From positions 496,001-560,000 of the forward strand of contig JAEBUN010000027.1 of the NCBI GenBank assembly GCA_023014365.1: a stretch of DNA of 64,000 bases. The letters run 5' to 3'. Below the pieces are notes generated by a model. It did no database searches and was not told the DNA's origin. It saw nothing but the letters and a program-made list of their open reading frames with translations. This document shows, piece after piece, positions 20,732 to 33,135 of the stretch (the stretch's first letter is position 1; the number at the start of each line of letters is the position of its first letter). The stretch is from Lepiota brunneoincarnata (Eukaryota > Basidiomycota > Agaricomycetes > Agaricales > Agaricaceae). The position numbers were made by a program, and so were the translations under genes.

Positions 20732-20940
20732 ATTGACCCCACTTAGCCACTTGCATGTCTTGCATCGCATAAACCGCGTACGGGCGTTTTGGGGCTTTTA
20801 TCCCCGTGGATATTTCACCGCGTGATGGGACCCATGTATAAATGTAGTGTGCTCACCACGGCTTAGTACTGCTTAGTACTAGTTTGCTTGTTGCGGTATA
20901 TAAATGCAAAATACCAAAAAAACAAAAGAAAAACATAAAC
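20732..20940. mobile_element. About 205-bp insertion relative to the paralogous flank, with A-rich 3' end
   Basis: The flank at 13.74 kb runs directly from the GACATTGACAGAGA block to GTGATTGAGGA. At 20.73-20.94 kb about 205 extra bases separate these blocks. They end in an A-rich tail (ACCAAAAAAACAAAAGAAAA) and contain a 10-bp tandem repeat, GCTTAGTACT. The A-rich end suggests a SINE-like or processed insertion, but no clear target duplication or Pol III box was recognised. Confidence 0.4.
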
Positions 20941-21405
20941 TAGGTGATTGAGGATATTCAACAGGCGCCGCTAGGCTCTCCCTACACAAGCGTTCCATGC
21001 TGCTCCAGTGCTTCATACCTCCCTCAAGGAGTGGTGAAACCTAGCTTGTGTCACAATCTGAGCGAAGAATTAACTTATTTGGTCGCAAGGTCGTGGTGGT
21101 GTTGTCTTTGGGTGTGAGGGACCCCGAATCTGAGACGAGAGCGTCCGGTAATGTGCCTGTTCCTGATGCGGGGAATAAAGAACGTTGTGAAGATGACGTA
21201 CTCTTAATCAATACTGTGTGCCAGCCCCAGCCCTGCAACTATACAGAGATTTGAACTTCAGTATCAGACCGAATATGATTGATTTCTCCCGATTATCTTC
21301 GTTCTTCAAACGCTTATTTCCATATCAGTCTGATAGTACCAACATTTGTATCATTACCATTAGCGGCAAAAAAAAAAGGACCAGTCACATCCAACTCGTC
21401 ACGAT

Positions 21406-23068
21406 TTAGCCCTCGAAAAAGATAATAGGGTCAGGAAGCACCATTGGCGCATCGTTTCTGGGCTTGTGCAGCATGAGATGTTCCCAAGTGGACGACCAAG
21501 TGACCCTAGGCGTCAAATCGGGCAGATCAAAGAAGTTATCGAGGAACTTGAGTATAGATGTCGCGGTATACCTGAAATAATACGTTCGGCAACCGGAACG
21601 GAAGGTCATAAAACAACTCCAGCTTACTCTTTACCATTGTTCTTTCCCTTATGCTCAACATGACCCTTGGGGACCCACGGCGAGATGACGAAAGCCGGGA
21701 CACGAGCACCCGTGAAACTGTAGTCCATGACGTAGGTACTACCATCGCGAGCTCTCTCAGTATAGGTAAGGTTATCTGGGCGGGGTGCCAATGGTGGCGT
21801 AACGTGGTCACAGAATCCACCAGACTCGTCCTGAAATGACCGATGGTTAGCATCTATGCACTCGAAGCGCTTATGGCGCCAAAAGGGACCCTCCTCCGTA
21901 CAAAAGTGATGATCCACATCATTTCCTCCCAGTAGGTGCTTGCGCGCACAGCATCGTAGATACGCTTGAGGTATGCCTCGCCATCAGAGATAAGCCCACT
22001 CGGATGCATGGACTCCGTTCCAACCCCACAGCATGAGGGGTTGAGGTAGGTAAGAGTGGAGAGGTTGTTGTTCTGGAGATGAACAAAGAATTCGTCTGTG
22101 GTGAAGAAGTTCGTCTTGTCGCGACCGGTCACCTTCGTCCACTGAAGAGAGTGTGTGAGAGATAACATCAATTGTGGGGTCATTACAAAAGCCAACCGGC
22201 GCAATGGGTTAGACCTACGTTGTAGAAGTCGGCATCACCAACAGAGTTAGGGCCGTAGTTGGCCCAGGTCATGTTGTGCTCAGAAAACACTTGGAAGATG
22301 GACGTCTGCGTAATGTTGAAGCGACCAAATTCAGCGTCGTTGGAACCATGACCGTGCGCCGTGCCAGAAGTCAAACAGGCACGATTAGGATCTACATGGG
22401 TTTGGTAATAATAGGTGGGGCAGGGACAGGATAGACTCAACTGGTAGGACCAGGCACACAGGAAAACCACCTGTCGAAGTAGAGGAAGTTGGAAGCCAGT
22501 GCCGTAATTGTGGGGATGTTTTCTGGACGATAGTAGTTGATAGCGTCGGAGGCAGCAGTAACATTTTCATTGCCATGAATCAGGCGTTGCATTGTCAGGT
22601 AACCTTGCATATTGGGTTTCATCGTATTGGCGTGGATGGCGTCGAGGTCGTCACGGAAGGTTCCGAAGATTTCAAAGAAAGAATCAGATGAACCATGGGC
22701 CGGGTCTTGAATGACGCTGTTATGGTCGTGGGGTTGAGGGAAGACACACTGATTATTGGTCGGGTCGGAAACATTGAAAGGATAGCAGATCGGCTTTTTG
22801 AGAACGCCGTCAATATCTTTGGTGTAGGTCATGCCTCCCATGAGGTTATCATGGGAACGGTTCTCCATGACTCTTTTGGATTGAATGGCGAAGCTACGTC
22901 AGAGACGAGTTAGAAAGATGCAGAGTGATGCACTCACAACCAGATGAAGTGTTTGATTCCCTTTTTCCAAGCAGGAGTACGCGCGGCTGTGATGGCAACA
23001 TTTCGGGGGAAGATGGTGACTGCAATTAACAGTGCCAAGAAGTGAGTTAAAACTCGGGTCTTGGCCAT
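21406..23068 (-). CDS. Secreted phosphoesterase, phospholipase C/acid phosphatase family
   Basis: Six exons keep phase: 23068-22938, 22872-22442, 22391-22219, 22141-21902, 21830-21628 and 21571-21406, giving about 447 residues. The protein begins with a signal peptide (MAKTRVLTHFLALLIAVTIF). Family motifs are in order: MENRSHDNL near residue 46, VPGPTNPNR around the exon 2/3 junction, and TFDESGGFCDHV across the exon 4/5 junction. These metal-binding and active-site blocks define the bacterial and fungal phosphoesterase family (PF04185 type), which hydrolyses phosphomonoesters or phospholipid head groups outside the cell. The intron after exon 2 uses a GTTGAG donor, weaker than the rest. Secretion is inferred; the substrate cannot be read from sequence. 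Confidence 0.85.
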
Positions 23069-23107
23069 CTTAAAAGTTGGTTCGATGTCAGTTGGTTCTG
23101 GCGTGTC

Positions 23108-23115
23108 TCTTTATA
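23108..23115 (-). promoter_or_regulatory. TATA box of the phosphoesterase gene
   Basis: TATAAAGA on the minus strand, about 40 bases upstream of the start codon at 23068, a suitable distance for a short 5' leader. Confidence 0.5.
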
Positions 23116-25071
23116 CACAGCAGAGATTCCCAAGGGCTCGCTCTTGCGATTTGCAAGCCCAAGTTCGAGCTAAAAATGCCTGTACATAGTGGACCAAGGA
23201 CTGTACGGCATGGGACCCCGGTCGACAGTTCAGGAGACACGGTCACTCGCATCTGAGAAATACTGTCAATCGAGAATACCATATGTATACAGGGAAGAGA
23301 TACGGGCGAACGTGTGCTCTGAAAAGCGGTGTGGTTGATTGTACACAGTAGAGGTACGTTTCCCACCGATTCAGTAGAAGCTATGGTCCAATTCTATCGG
23401 TCATCTTCGCAAGGGGTTGCGTGAGAGGTTATTAATTTACCTTGACCCGAGCAGAGATCCTACATTGGGTTATCCGGACGGTTTCAATATTAAAGCGCAA
23501 AAAGGGGCATGATGAATAATGCTTTATTCGTTTTGTTCAGAGCGAGCGCCTCGATAAGAGATTCACATACCTCGCATGATGAGTCTTGGGAAACTGCTCC
23601 GAGCACTCTTCTTTATCAGCTGACAGCATTTTGGAAGTCCTGGCAGGTGGGACGGGCACCTAAGTTAGGTCCTTACCTACCTACTCAGCCGAAGTCCGTC
23701 AAACAAATCCACTTCTTAGATATTCCCCGGGCTAGATGGTGCGTTGGCCCTCGTAAGTCCACAAAAATGAGCCGGACCTCCACGGGTGGGGCCGGAGGTT
23801 ATATATAACATCAATTTCTGGCGGTAAGAAATCGGGTTGGAAGCAAGTGTGCGAGTGGGGAAGGGAGAAGCTGGCGAACGGGGCGAGATCATGGGAGAAA
23901 AGAACTCAGGTCAAATGATATAGAAGCGGATAAAGTGAAGGCGGGAAGGATGCCGGTGTGACCAATGCGACCATTATGAATCAGGGGGACTGGAGGAAGA
24001 GAAATGAGTGGATTGTATGGGCCTCAGAGTCGCTTCTGCGGGCAGCGTATGGCTGATGAGAAGGTCTATCGGTGGGTTAGGCGCGAATAATATTCGAGGT
24101 CTAACGAAGACATGCCGAGGTAGTAATGTTGCGGTTGGCCACAGGAGGGCAAGGATGAAAAATGGCACCGGGGAACTCGCGGCCAACTGATGGGTTCAGT
24201 TGGTGGCATCGCATACTGTATCGCACAAGTTGAGAACCGTCGCCATGAGGGATCTGGCTTGGGTGGTCTCCGAGATCGTTGGTCAGAGGCGCGTTAAGCC
24301 AACGTTATCCTCTTTGAAGGTAGAAAGGACGATGAAGGCGTCGAGAAGCGTGTCTGCAAGGAGGACCGACTGGAGCGTTTAACGTTCGAAGCCGTGATGT
24401 TAGGCAACCGGCGTCGCATGGGACACCCGCGATATTAATAGCCATGGGCGCTGTCCAGGCCGCCCCACTATGAACGCTTCATATTTGCAACAGCAGAGAA
24501 CGTCGTTGAGGTACCCAGTTTTTCTGGGAAAGGGAGGAGGGCAGGAAGATGGCATTCTGTGTCATAACCTGGCAAACAACTCTGGTCTCTGGCCGAGGTT
24601 GAACGCCCTATGGATTAATCATCCGCGATAGCCTGGAGGGTGCGGACAGAACTCCTGGCTGTTAGCTACGTGTGGAATCACTTGGCTTCATTGGCTTACT
24701 CGACACGACACAACGTGGGAGGTCTCGATGAGGGTCGACGATTTAGCTGGGGCACGAGGGCCCGACGCAAAGTGATCACGTGCGTTCCTCGCCATTCTAA
24801 TACTTCTCAACGATGACGCCAACTAGTGATTCATTGAAACGGTCCTCACCAGGGTTGAACCAGATGCAAGGGGTGTTTTACGTACCCTCGTTCATTGTAA
24901 GTATTACTCCAACATCGTTGTCTCTGCCCATCCTTCATTTAGTAGCTCTCTCACTTCATTGTTTCAAGCTTCGGACGTGTCCAAAAAAATTAAGGGGCCT
25001 GGATATACAATTAACTATACACTTTGATTATGCGATCCAATATACAGTGAAAATGCACCCAAAAAATTAAA
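23116..25071. other. Intergenic, nothing recognised
   Basis: About 1.95 kb between two minus-strand genes. It contains only short overlapping frames. A GTTATATATAAC palindrome near 23796 could be an AT-rich promoter element, but no gene follows it. Confidence 0.45.
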
Positions 25072-27961
25072 CTAAGTTCTCTGTCTGCGCACAGGCGACC
25101 TGCTACCAGACCTCGTAGAGCTTCTACTTCTGCTCCATCTCGAGGCCCTCGGAGCCCTACTCCTCGTCCGACCTCGCGAGCTCGATCGATCCCCCGCAGC
25201 GGTACTCGCATCATCTTCATGATGTAGATCTCCAACCCTCCCCGTGATCGTCACTGGAACATCCGTGTTCACATACACGCGGAGCCCCATATAAATGCAA
25301 TGGTCGTCGTCCCTCACAATCTTCACGTTCGTCAATTTGTCCTTGGGGGGATCGATGGTAGGACTAGCCGGCCGCGACCAGTTTCCAACAAGGGTGTCCA
25401 CCCTCGGTTCCTGTGATCCACGCCTCCCGACCCGAGTGTCGCGGGTGTGCCCGTTATACTTTGGTGGCGCTAGTAATAATGGTTTCTGTTTCTCCTTCGC
25501 CTTCTTCTTAGTCGGCTCAAGTTTGACAGGCTCTGGTTCTGCTTTGGGTTTGGTCGGATTTTTATTTCTTATTTTCTTGACTACAACTGTGGTTGTTGTC
25601 GTGGTTACAGTTTCGACATTGTCGTTCGGCTCGTCGTCTGTGAAGTATTGGGTTTCCGTGTCTGAAGAGTTATCACGTTGGTTCTGGCCCTCGGCTCCCT
25701 TTGTCTTCTGATAGCGTTTGTTATCGCTCTCCATGAGTTTTTCCAATTGCTTCGGCAAGAAGTGTCCATGAATTCTATGATAAATTTTAAAACCCCCGTT
25801 CAGGCTATCGCTGATTCGACTCTGAAAGTATGGGAACTTACACATGGTCAAAGTCTGATAATATCGGGCCAGACGGATTAGCGGCAATGCCACGGGAATA
25901 ATATTGGTGAATGGCTTACTGGAAACAACTGATCTGCCCTCCGCTCGTTTTGTCATGATCCTTGAAAGCTTGAGAAGTTGCCAATCCTCGACACTTAGTT
26001 CCTGGGTACAAAATTCACGAATGTTTCCAACATTGATCGCAAATTTGACTTACAACTGGAGCGGTAGAGTCCATAATCCTATCGATACGGGCCTGCGCAC
26101 TTGTTAGCACCAGAGCAAAGGTCAGTCAAGTCAGCCGTACGCACATAAACAGCATAGTTCCCAGCTTCAAGGTACGTCTCAACGCTAACGTCCCGAGCTT
26201 GGAACTTGGTATGTTGAGACTGCAGAACCGGGTTCTCATCACCCTCTTTGACGAGTACGAAATCAAGCGTCCACAGTGACCTGCTCGCGATATCTCTGAA
26301 GTAGCGGGTGTCAATCTGAGCTAGGGAGATAACTGTCGATGCAGCCGATGAAAGCGAAAATATGACTGTTGATTTTCCTTGGTCAGGTACAATTTCATTC
26401 CAGAATCTTGAGACAAGCTTACAAGAAACATCGCCATAGGAGAGAGCGGCAGGTAGAATGCGGCAGGGTACACATAACCAATGAGATGACATTCTCCATG
26501 TCGAATCGAACAGCAATGTTCTGTCGATATCAGTGAAACACTCCAGCCAATCATCATCTGGCACAGCAACTCAGCATTCGCCACTTATCAGACAAAGAAG
26601 GCGTGCAGACTCACATTCCATGATAAACTGTCCATCCTCGCCAAATGAATGCCGGAGTTCCTCCAACACAGACAGCCACTCCTTCGTCCATTCCTTTGAA
26701 CCATCTGCCCACCTCCCTGTCCACTCGATCTTGCCCCATGGGTTACGCAGGACAACAAACCTCTTGCCTCGACATTCCACCGCCCGGAGAATTGCATACG
26801 CGTGTGCAGTGACAAGGCCTTGGATCTTGATTTCCGACTGTTGGGTCCTGGTGCTGCCAGGATGACTGATTTGGCAGGTAAAAAGACGGTCTTTATTTGC
26901 TCTAAGGAGCTCGTCTTGCCAGAAACGGTCGGGGTCTAGAATGTCCTGTGAAGACACGTCATGGGTTTTCTTATAATCGACGATTAACAGTCGGAGCGTA
27001 CATTCGTGAAAATGTTTTTCGAGACCCCTCTGGGTATCCTGGTCAGCTCCCAGCGCCCAGTTAAATTGAAGTCCAGGACTCACCCTGTTAAATCCTCCAT
27101 GGCCTCACAGGTCTTTCCAAGATGCAAGTACGCGTAGTTGCCGTGTAATTTAGCATACGCCTTCTCGATTAATGGCACCCAAGTCTCCGTTTGCGCTCCA
27201 GATCGTGCGAAATACAGTGTTTTGCCGCTATTCACCGAAGCTGATTTCAGGTAATAATCCTTGTCGTCATGGTACAACCCTTGTTCGAATGGTGTGAGGT
27301 CTTCGAATTTCGGCCGCCGGGTGCAGAGTAGGCTATCCCTGTATCAGTACAACAGCAAAGATCAAAGATTGGGGATAGGGATGGGAACGCACTCGTCAAT
27401 AATCACATCAACCCATCGGTTGCCCCGGAAAAAGATGAAACCATAGACGCCCACTTGTTCGTCACGCTGTGCGGTTTGAGTGGAAATAAAAGTCCGGTAA
27501 AGGCACACGGGCTCACAGCTACACAAAGCTGCTCCAGGAGTCCTGGGGCGGTCGTTACAGAGGAAAGCGCAGAGAGAAACCAGCAATCTCCGATGCCCCC
27601 TTGCACAATCTTCGTAGAATCGGGTGTACCGCTCGAGAAGAATTCTGCATTCTTGAATATCTTGGTCGTGCGAAGGACATCTGAGGGTGAAAATGTTTCG
27701 CCGGCCCTTGCAAATAGCCCGTACAAGCAGCGATTCTGATCGTTCTCCAGGTCAAATTCCGGGTCTCTGAAGAGATGGGAATAAACAGGGGCTTTGGGAT
27801 GAAATTGCTGTAGAGCTCACACACCGGAACTTTCGGTTATTAGCCCTGCAATCTTTTGCAATCTGATCTACTCGCTTCTTGCACGACTTAACGACCGAAT
27901 CTAGTTCTGCAGTGTGCAGCAGACTAGGACTCTTGGCCACGTAAGATGGTAAACGGTGCAT
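25072..27961 (-). CDS. Calpain-like cysteine protease with basic Ser/Arg-rich C-terminal extension
   Basis: Twelve exons keep phase: 27961-27825, 27766-27517, 27466-27393, 27338-27084, 27029-27002, 26945-26615, 26557-26423, 26365-26145, 26092-26054, 26001-25920, 25854-25842 and 25774-25072, about 755 residues. The catalytic triad is visible: Cys in GDCWFLSAL (about 27584), His in AHAYAILRAVE (about 26803) and Asn in VLRNPWG (about 26743). Other blocks fit the family: ARDEQVGVYGF, WVPLIEKAYAKLHGNYAYL, EDLTGGV and a domain ending before MTKRAEGRS. Calpains are intracellular regulatory proteases, calcium-dependent in animals; no EF-hand domain is seen. The last exon is Lys/Pro-rich, then has MGLRVYVNTDVPVTITG and a Ser/Arg-rich end. 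A degraded paralogue lies at 13.8-16.2 kb. Confidence 0.9.
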
Positions 27962-29142
27962 AGATAGTTATTCGAGGGTGATAGAGGTGTGGGGAAGTAG
28001 GGGAGGAATGTCACTCTCTGAGCCACCGATAAACTATATATGTGATTCCTCAGCCCCGCATCGCAGTACAGGGCGGACGTCTACAGCTTTACCATCAGGC
28101 TTCTCCAGACCCGGATATGTCGCAATAGGTTGCTGTGATATTCGGGCGTTTGTTCCCTGACCTGAGTCGCGACGAGCGGCGAGTCAAGGACGTTTGACAT
28201 TATTTCAGTCAGAGACGTGTATGAAGTCTCTATAACAATTGCTGCAATGTTGCGAGGCAGGGGTGATGAGTCTTTGCACAGCCCCTTCCAGGTATTCTAT
28301 TCATTTTTTAACGCCTGTGCTTTGCCATCTAAGAATAGTCTAAACGGGATTGACTTGACTTGACTTGACTTGGTGGCTAATGAACGTCTCCACAGTTCCT
28401 GACCTTATGGGCTTGACGTCGGGTTGGGGGTTGTCGGTAGCTAGAACGAGGCGCGAGCGTGGTCAGGACAGACGTCGCCGGGACCGTGAGAAGGTCTCGA
28501 TCACGTGCACGATATTGGACTGATAGGGGCCATCGGAAAATTACGCTGGATGCCATACGGTAGTGAGTGAAGATGATGGTGGACATGCTCCGTACGAATG
28601 GCGGTAAATAATACCTTCGAGCCTGTACAGTATCGGCACTTGTGCATGAAACAATCAGATAATTGATTTATCGAGATTATATCCCTGCGCCCATGGCCCA
28701 GCTAGGGACAGGACTGGTGCCGAGGGTGTGGCCAAGGCAACTGCAACGTGGTCAGGTATGATTATGTAATCTCCCGAAAATCATGAATAAAAGAGAAATA
28801 GGTCCTAGCGTCAGCCAATCCGACAACGACGACGGCGGCGACGCAACGGACTTCCGACATCCAGAAACGACAGCAAGGGCCACAACACAGTGTGTTAGCC
28901 GACATACGCAGAAAACCTGCACTTCCACTCCTTTCAACCCACCCTCTTTTAGGTCTCCTCTCCTCGCCCTGCGGAGCGCCGGTCCATTTGGAGATAAATC
29001 GACACCACGACGTTTGGAGAAGAGTCGCTGCACGATCTACACGTTGTCCATCTCTACCCTAATGTCAGTTCTAGTTTTTATCCCTCGTGGTGCCTCTTCC
29101 TGACCAGTCTTTTAGGCTTTCTACTTTCTAATTTTATATTCT
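27962..29142. other. Divergent intergenic region between the calpain and Ser/Pro-rich genes
   Basis: About 1.2 kb shared by two head-to-head genes, so it should hold both promoters. The plus-strand frame at 28783-29103 directly precedes the next gene and could be leader or an unrecognised first exon. Nothing else is supported. Confidence 0.45.
28350..28371. repeat. Pentanucleotide microsatellite, four TTGAC units
   Basis: Four tandem copies of TTGAC followed by TTG, in the calpain/Ser-rich intergenic region. Confidence 0.9.
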
Positions 29143-32100
29143 ATGAGGATGCCCAGATCCTGCACGTCCGAAACACCGCCGCTCGCGCTGGCCTCGTCTA
29201 CGACCTCGTTGAAACCCGCCTTGTCGTCGAAATCATCCACCCCAAGACCTGTGGCAGTCCGAAAATCTGTCCCTACTCTATCGTCTAAACCTCTCGAATT
29301 TCCTTCGCGATCCACAGATGCCCCCGGGCAACTGACCACAATCACTTCTGCATCTTCCTCACCTCCCCCCCGACAGCGACCGCATACCTCTGGTTCCTCT
29401 TCTGGTCCACTGGACAAGCGCACCATATCTTCCCCTACTTCTCTCCTTCCTCCGTTCGGCCTGACATCCAGGCCCCTACCTCCTGCACCTGCTGGACAGT
29501 CTGCTGCTAGCCCTGCTATGACTACCTTGTCCTCATCGCTTTCTCGTAATTCTTCTGTCCCAGCATCTCTCACCCATACTGTTTATTCATCTAATATTCC
29601 TACTCGTTCTCACTCGGCCTCCGTCGGTCGTCCGTCTCTATCGTCTCCCTCACCGCCCACCCCCGTCGTTCCCTCAATACCCCTTCGACATGCTACTCAA
29701 TACCAACGCTCAACAACACGATCGACTGATGCGTCGGCGCCGTCAACTGACAACACACCTCCTGCGCCGCCGGCTTCTCGCTCTCGAGAATCATTTGATC
29801 CACATCCGTCATCAAAGAAACACCCCGACGAATTTCCCCCCGGTATAACGCCGCAGGCAACCGCATCCGATCCGAACCTCCCTTCCCCGCGTCTTCCAGC
29901 CCCAGTTGCTCCACCAGACTCCAGCCACTGGGCTCTCACGCTAAAACAACTCCTCGCCAAACCCGCGATTCCCATTAACCTGAATAGCAGCAGTGAATCC
30001 GAAAGCGGAAAGGCAACGAACTTTTCGCAGGCTGAGCTCGCTCGGCATAGACGATCGGCATCAACTCTCGACCACCCTCCACGTACCACTGATTCAAATC
30101 TGGAACAACAGACTAGCAGGCTTGATATGCTAGAAATGTCTGGGTCTCGGCAGGCACAGGCTACTTCATTCAAAGGCACGTCCGACGCTCGCGCGCATTA
30201 TCACGATAGTACTAGCCGCCGGCGTATGGCTGGCACTGTATCTCAGTCATGGACACAAAATAAAGGCGGACAAGGGGGTTGGATTCCACACGATGTTGAA
30301 CAGTCCATTCTTTGGCCCGAGTGGAAGGGTGACGAGGAGAAAAGGGAGCGAAAGGCAACGAGAGAGAAAGAGAGAATAACGGAAGGGGAGAAGGAAAAAG
30401 GGAAAGAACAGCGCGTCCGAAATGTCCTCAGGCGACGCCCAAGCGCCGGGTCCAGAGTCTCTGGACCCCGACCCCGCGGTTCCACGTCGCCAACCATCTC
30501 CCGCACGCCTTCTATGACCTCTCTTCTCAAACATGGAAGTCTCTTCACTCCTACTCGCTCACCCAGCGCCCACCCCGTGTCTCCGCTCCCCAAGCCCTCC
30601 CCGCAATTCGAATCTTTTCCTGCTGATCCTCCCGGGGGACGATCCCCGGTTGCCTATGATAAGATCAGCGATCAAGGTGCGCAACTTGGCTCAACACCAT
30701 TTCCCCAACTGACTTGCTCACAGGTGCGATCTCGACAAACGCACGGCCTCCACACGTTAGTCGCGCTTCTGCAGCTCTACCTCACAAGGCTTCGGGCGTG
30801 GGCACCAGTAGGAATGTGCCCAGTTCCAGCTCCACCGGCTCCTCGGTAGCCGCTCGTGTACCCACGCAGACTCTTCCCACCGCTTCACCCTCTGCTCCCG
30901 CCCCTGCCTATTCACGCAAGCTACGAGACAGCACGGGTATGCAAAGCAGTTCTGCAGCTTCGTCATCTTCTTGTGAGTTATTAATCGACTGAGACGTGAA
31001 TCTCCATTGATTCTGCTCTCTAGCAGTGTCGCGGCGGCGCCACTCAAAGGAAAAGATTCTATCGCCCGCCGGCGCTGTTGCAGATGCTTACAAGCGCGGG
31101 CAACTCGCAAAGGAGCTCTCACCAATCAGTCCATCCCGCCCACGTTCACCCGACCTCCCGTCGATTGTCATCGATACTGATGACATACGTGGGCCTCATG
31201 ACATGCCTGCCAATACCAATCAGAATTCCAATAGCCGACCAGAGAGCAAGACGTCCAACCGAAGCGGGCTGAGTTATGCCGAGCCGAAGTCGGAGGTTGG
31301 AGCTGCTGGTGTGGTCGAGCAGGTGCTGAGCGTACCCAGGATGGGTGCGAAACACAGTCCAAGATCTACCTATACACCTTCGCTCGAAGCCATGGAATTT
31401 GCTGCACACGACAGTTTGAAGGGATACAAATACTTACTCGACTCCTCATCTTCCTCCAAGCCCAGTCCCTCGTCTTATCACCCACCACTACCCACTACCC
31501 ACCCACCACCACCCCTTATCGCCTCACCGCCTCCTCGAATATCGAGCTCGAAGGAATATCCCCGCCATCGCCCCAAGACTATTCAGCCTAGCTACTGACG
31601 ATAAAGATGACGCGGCATACACACCGTACTACACTGTCTTTGGTGCCCCAACTGACCAGGTGTTGGCAGTAGGGGGTCCACGCGATTCCTATGGCGCAAG
31701 CTACTCGCCCCTCGACCAGTCATTGTGGGGAGTACAGACGACAATCACTGTGGGCAAAGCAAGTGAGGGAGAGGGCGAGAGACCGTCGTTGAGGCGGTCG
31801 CTATCAAGAAAGTTGTCTGGGAAGTTTAGGCGCGAGCGGTCCACTGGAGCAATTGAGGAGGGCTTGAGTGGCCGGAGAGGAAGGTCAGGATGGCAGGACG
31901 GACAGGGGTTGCCGATGTCCCCACGGACAAGTTTCTCGAAGATGCTTCCAGAGGAAGAAGATGATCATTGTTTACCACCCCCCCGCTCTCCTAAGAAGCA
32001 CGCTGCGAAGGAGCTAGGCGCTGGTACGAAGGAGAAGTCAGGGGGCAGGTTCAAGTTTTGGCGGTTTATGGGAGGATCGAAAGAAAGGAATGAGGGTGTC

Positions 32101-33024
32101 AAGATGGATGATCGCCCACCATTGCCGACATTACCAAAGCACTATCACCCACATAATACCTCACAGCCCAATGACATTTACACGCCGATTTATTCGCGAC
32201 GTAGGCATAGTCGAGATGGATCGCCACTGAAGAAGAATCCGCGTTCGCAGAAATCGAACGCTCACAAGACGAGCTACCCTTCCGCACGACCAAGTACTGC
32301 CCCTTCCTTCATCACCAATGTCCTTTGACGCTACCGCGAAGTTTTGGAATCGAACACAATCCGCTCGGTCCTCAGTTTCCTCGGACGACCCGTCGGCTCC
32401 AGGTCCGCGACATATGCCAGCTAAAATTGCCTCGATGGAGGACACGGTCACACAAGGACCTAAACCTGGTATCCCTACCAGCAAGCTTAACAATGCATGG
32501 ACGCCCCAAAAAGCACATGTTGATATCGAGGGTGAACCATACAAGCTTACGACTGATACTGAGAGGTCCGACTCTCCACCTATACCCCTTTTCTCAAATA
32601 CAGACGTTATTAATTCGTTCCCTCCACGAGGGTCCAGTGACCGTTCAAAGAACAGTCCAACATCGCCTTCGTCAGCCAATGCAACACCAGCGGTAACATC
32701 TCCGCCCCCACGACCCCGACGAAGCAGCCAACGACCGGCACCACACTCGCGGCCAAATTCGTTCGGCGATGAACCGTTGTATCCGCCTGTGATGAACCAG
32801 GCCGCTAAAAGTGACATGCCCTAAGATAACGTTCCGCTGCGATACACTCCCCGAAACGAGTAGCATTGACAGAACAAGAAAAGGCGGATCGGTGGGATGC
32901 ACTGTTGGAGAAGAGTGAGGCTGCAGGTGGGACCCTGCATTTTGGAGGGGATGACGATAAACTTCTTTCTGATGACCTACGATTTTCGCGTACATTGTCC
33001 GAGCTGGCTCGGGATGACGAATGA
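29143..33024 (+). CDS. Long Ser/Pro-rich, low-complexity protein of unknown function
   Basis: Supported exons are 29143-30676, 30724-30972, 31024-32810 and 32861-33024. The junctions at 30677-30723, 30973-31023 and 32811-32860 keep phase and use GT...AG. The product would exceed 1,200 residues, dominated by Ser, Pro, Arg and Lys, with charged stretches such as KGDEEKRERKATREKER and a conserved-looking C-terminus (ALTEQEKADRWDALLEKSE, then LHFGGDDDKLL). No folded domain is recognised; it looks like a disordered scaffold or regulatory protein. Inside the third exon the frame changes by one base near 31590 and again near 32310, with no convincing intron at either place. These are sequence errors, small indels or splicing I cannot see. 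Confidence 0.65.
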
Positions 33025-33135
33025 ATAGCATTGTAAATTTTTATATGGTGTGTCTGTGTTTGGCACATGTGATGTCGACCACGTCAAGAGTCCCACAACG
33101 GTTATACAGGATACCTTCATCCTGAACTATTTATC

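Noticed and set aside
29121..29573. 150-codon open frame antisense to the Ser/Pro-rich gene, and similar antisense frames to about 30.6 kb
   Set aside because: They mirror a Ser/Pro/Thr-rich coding strand, whose low complexity leaves the opposite strand open. No motif is seen and the plus-strand gene has coherent splicing.
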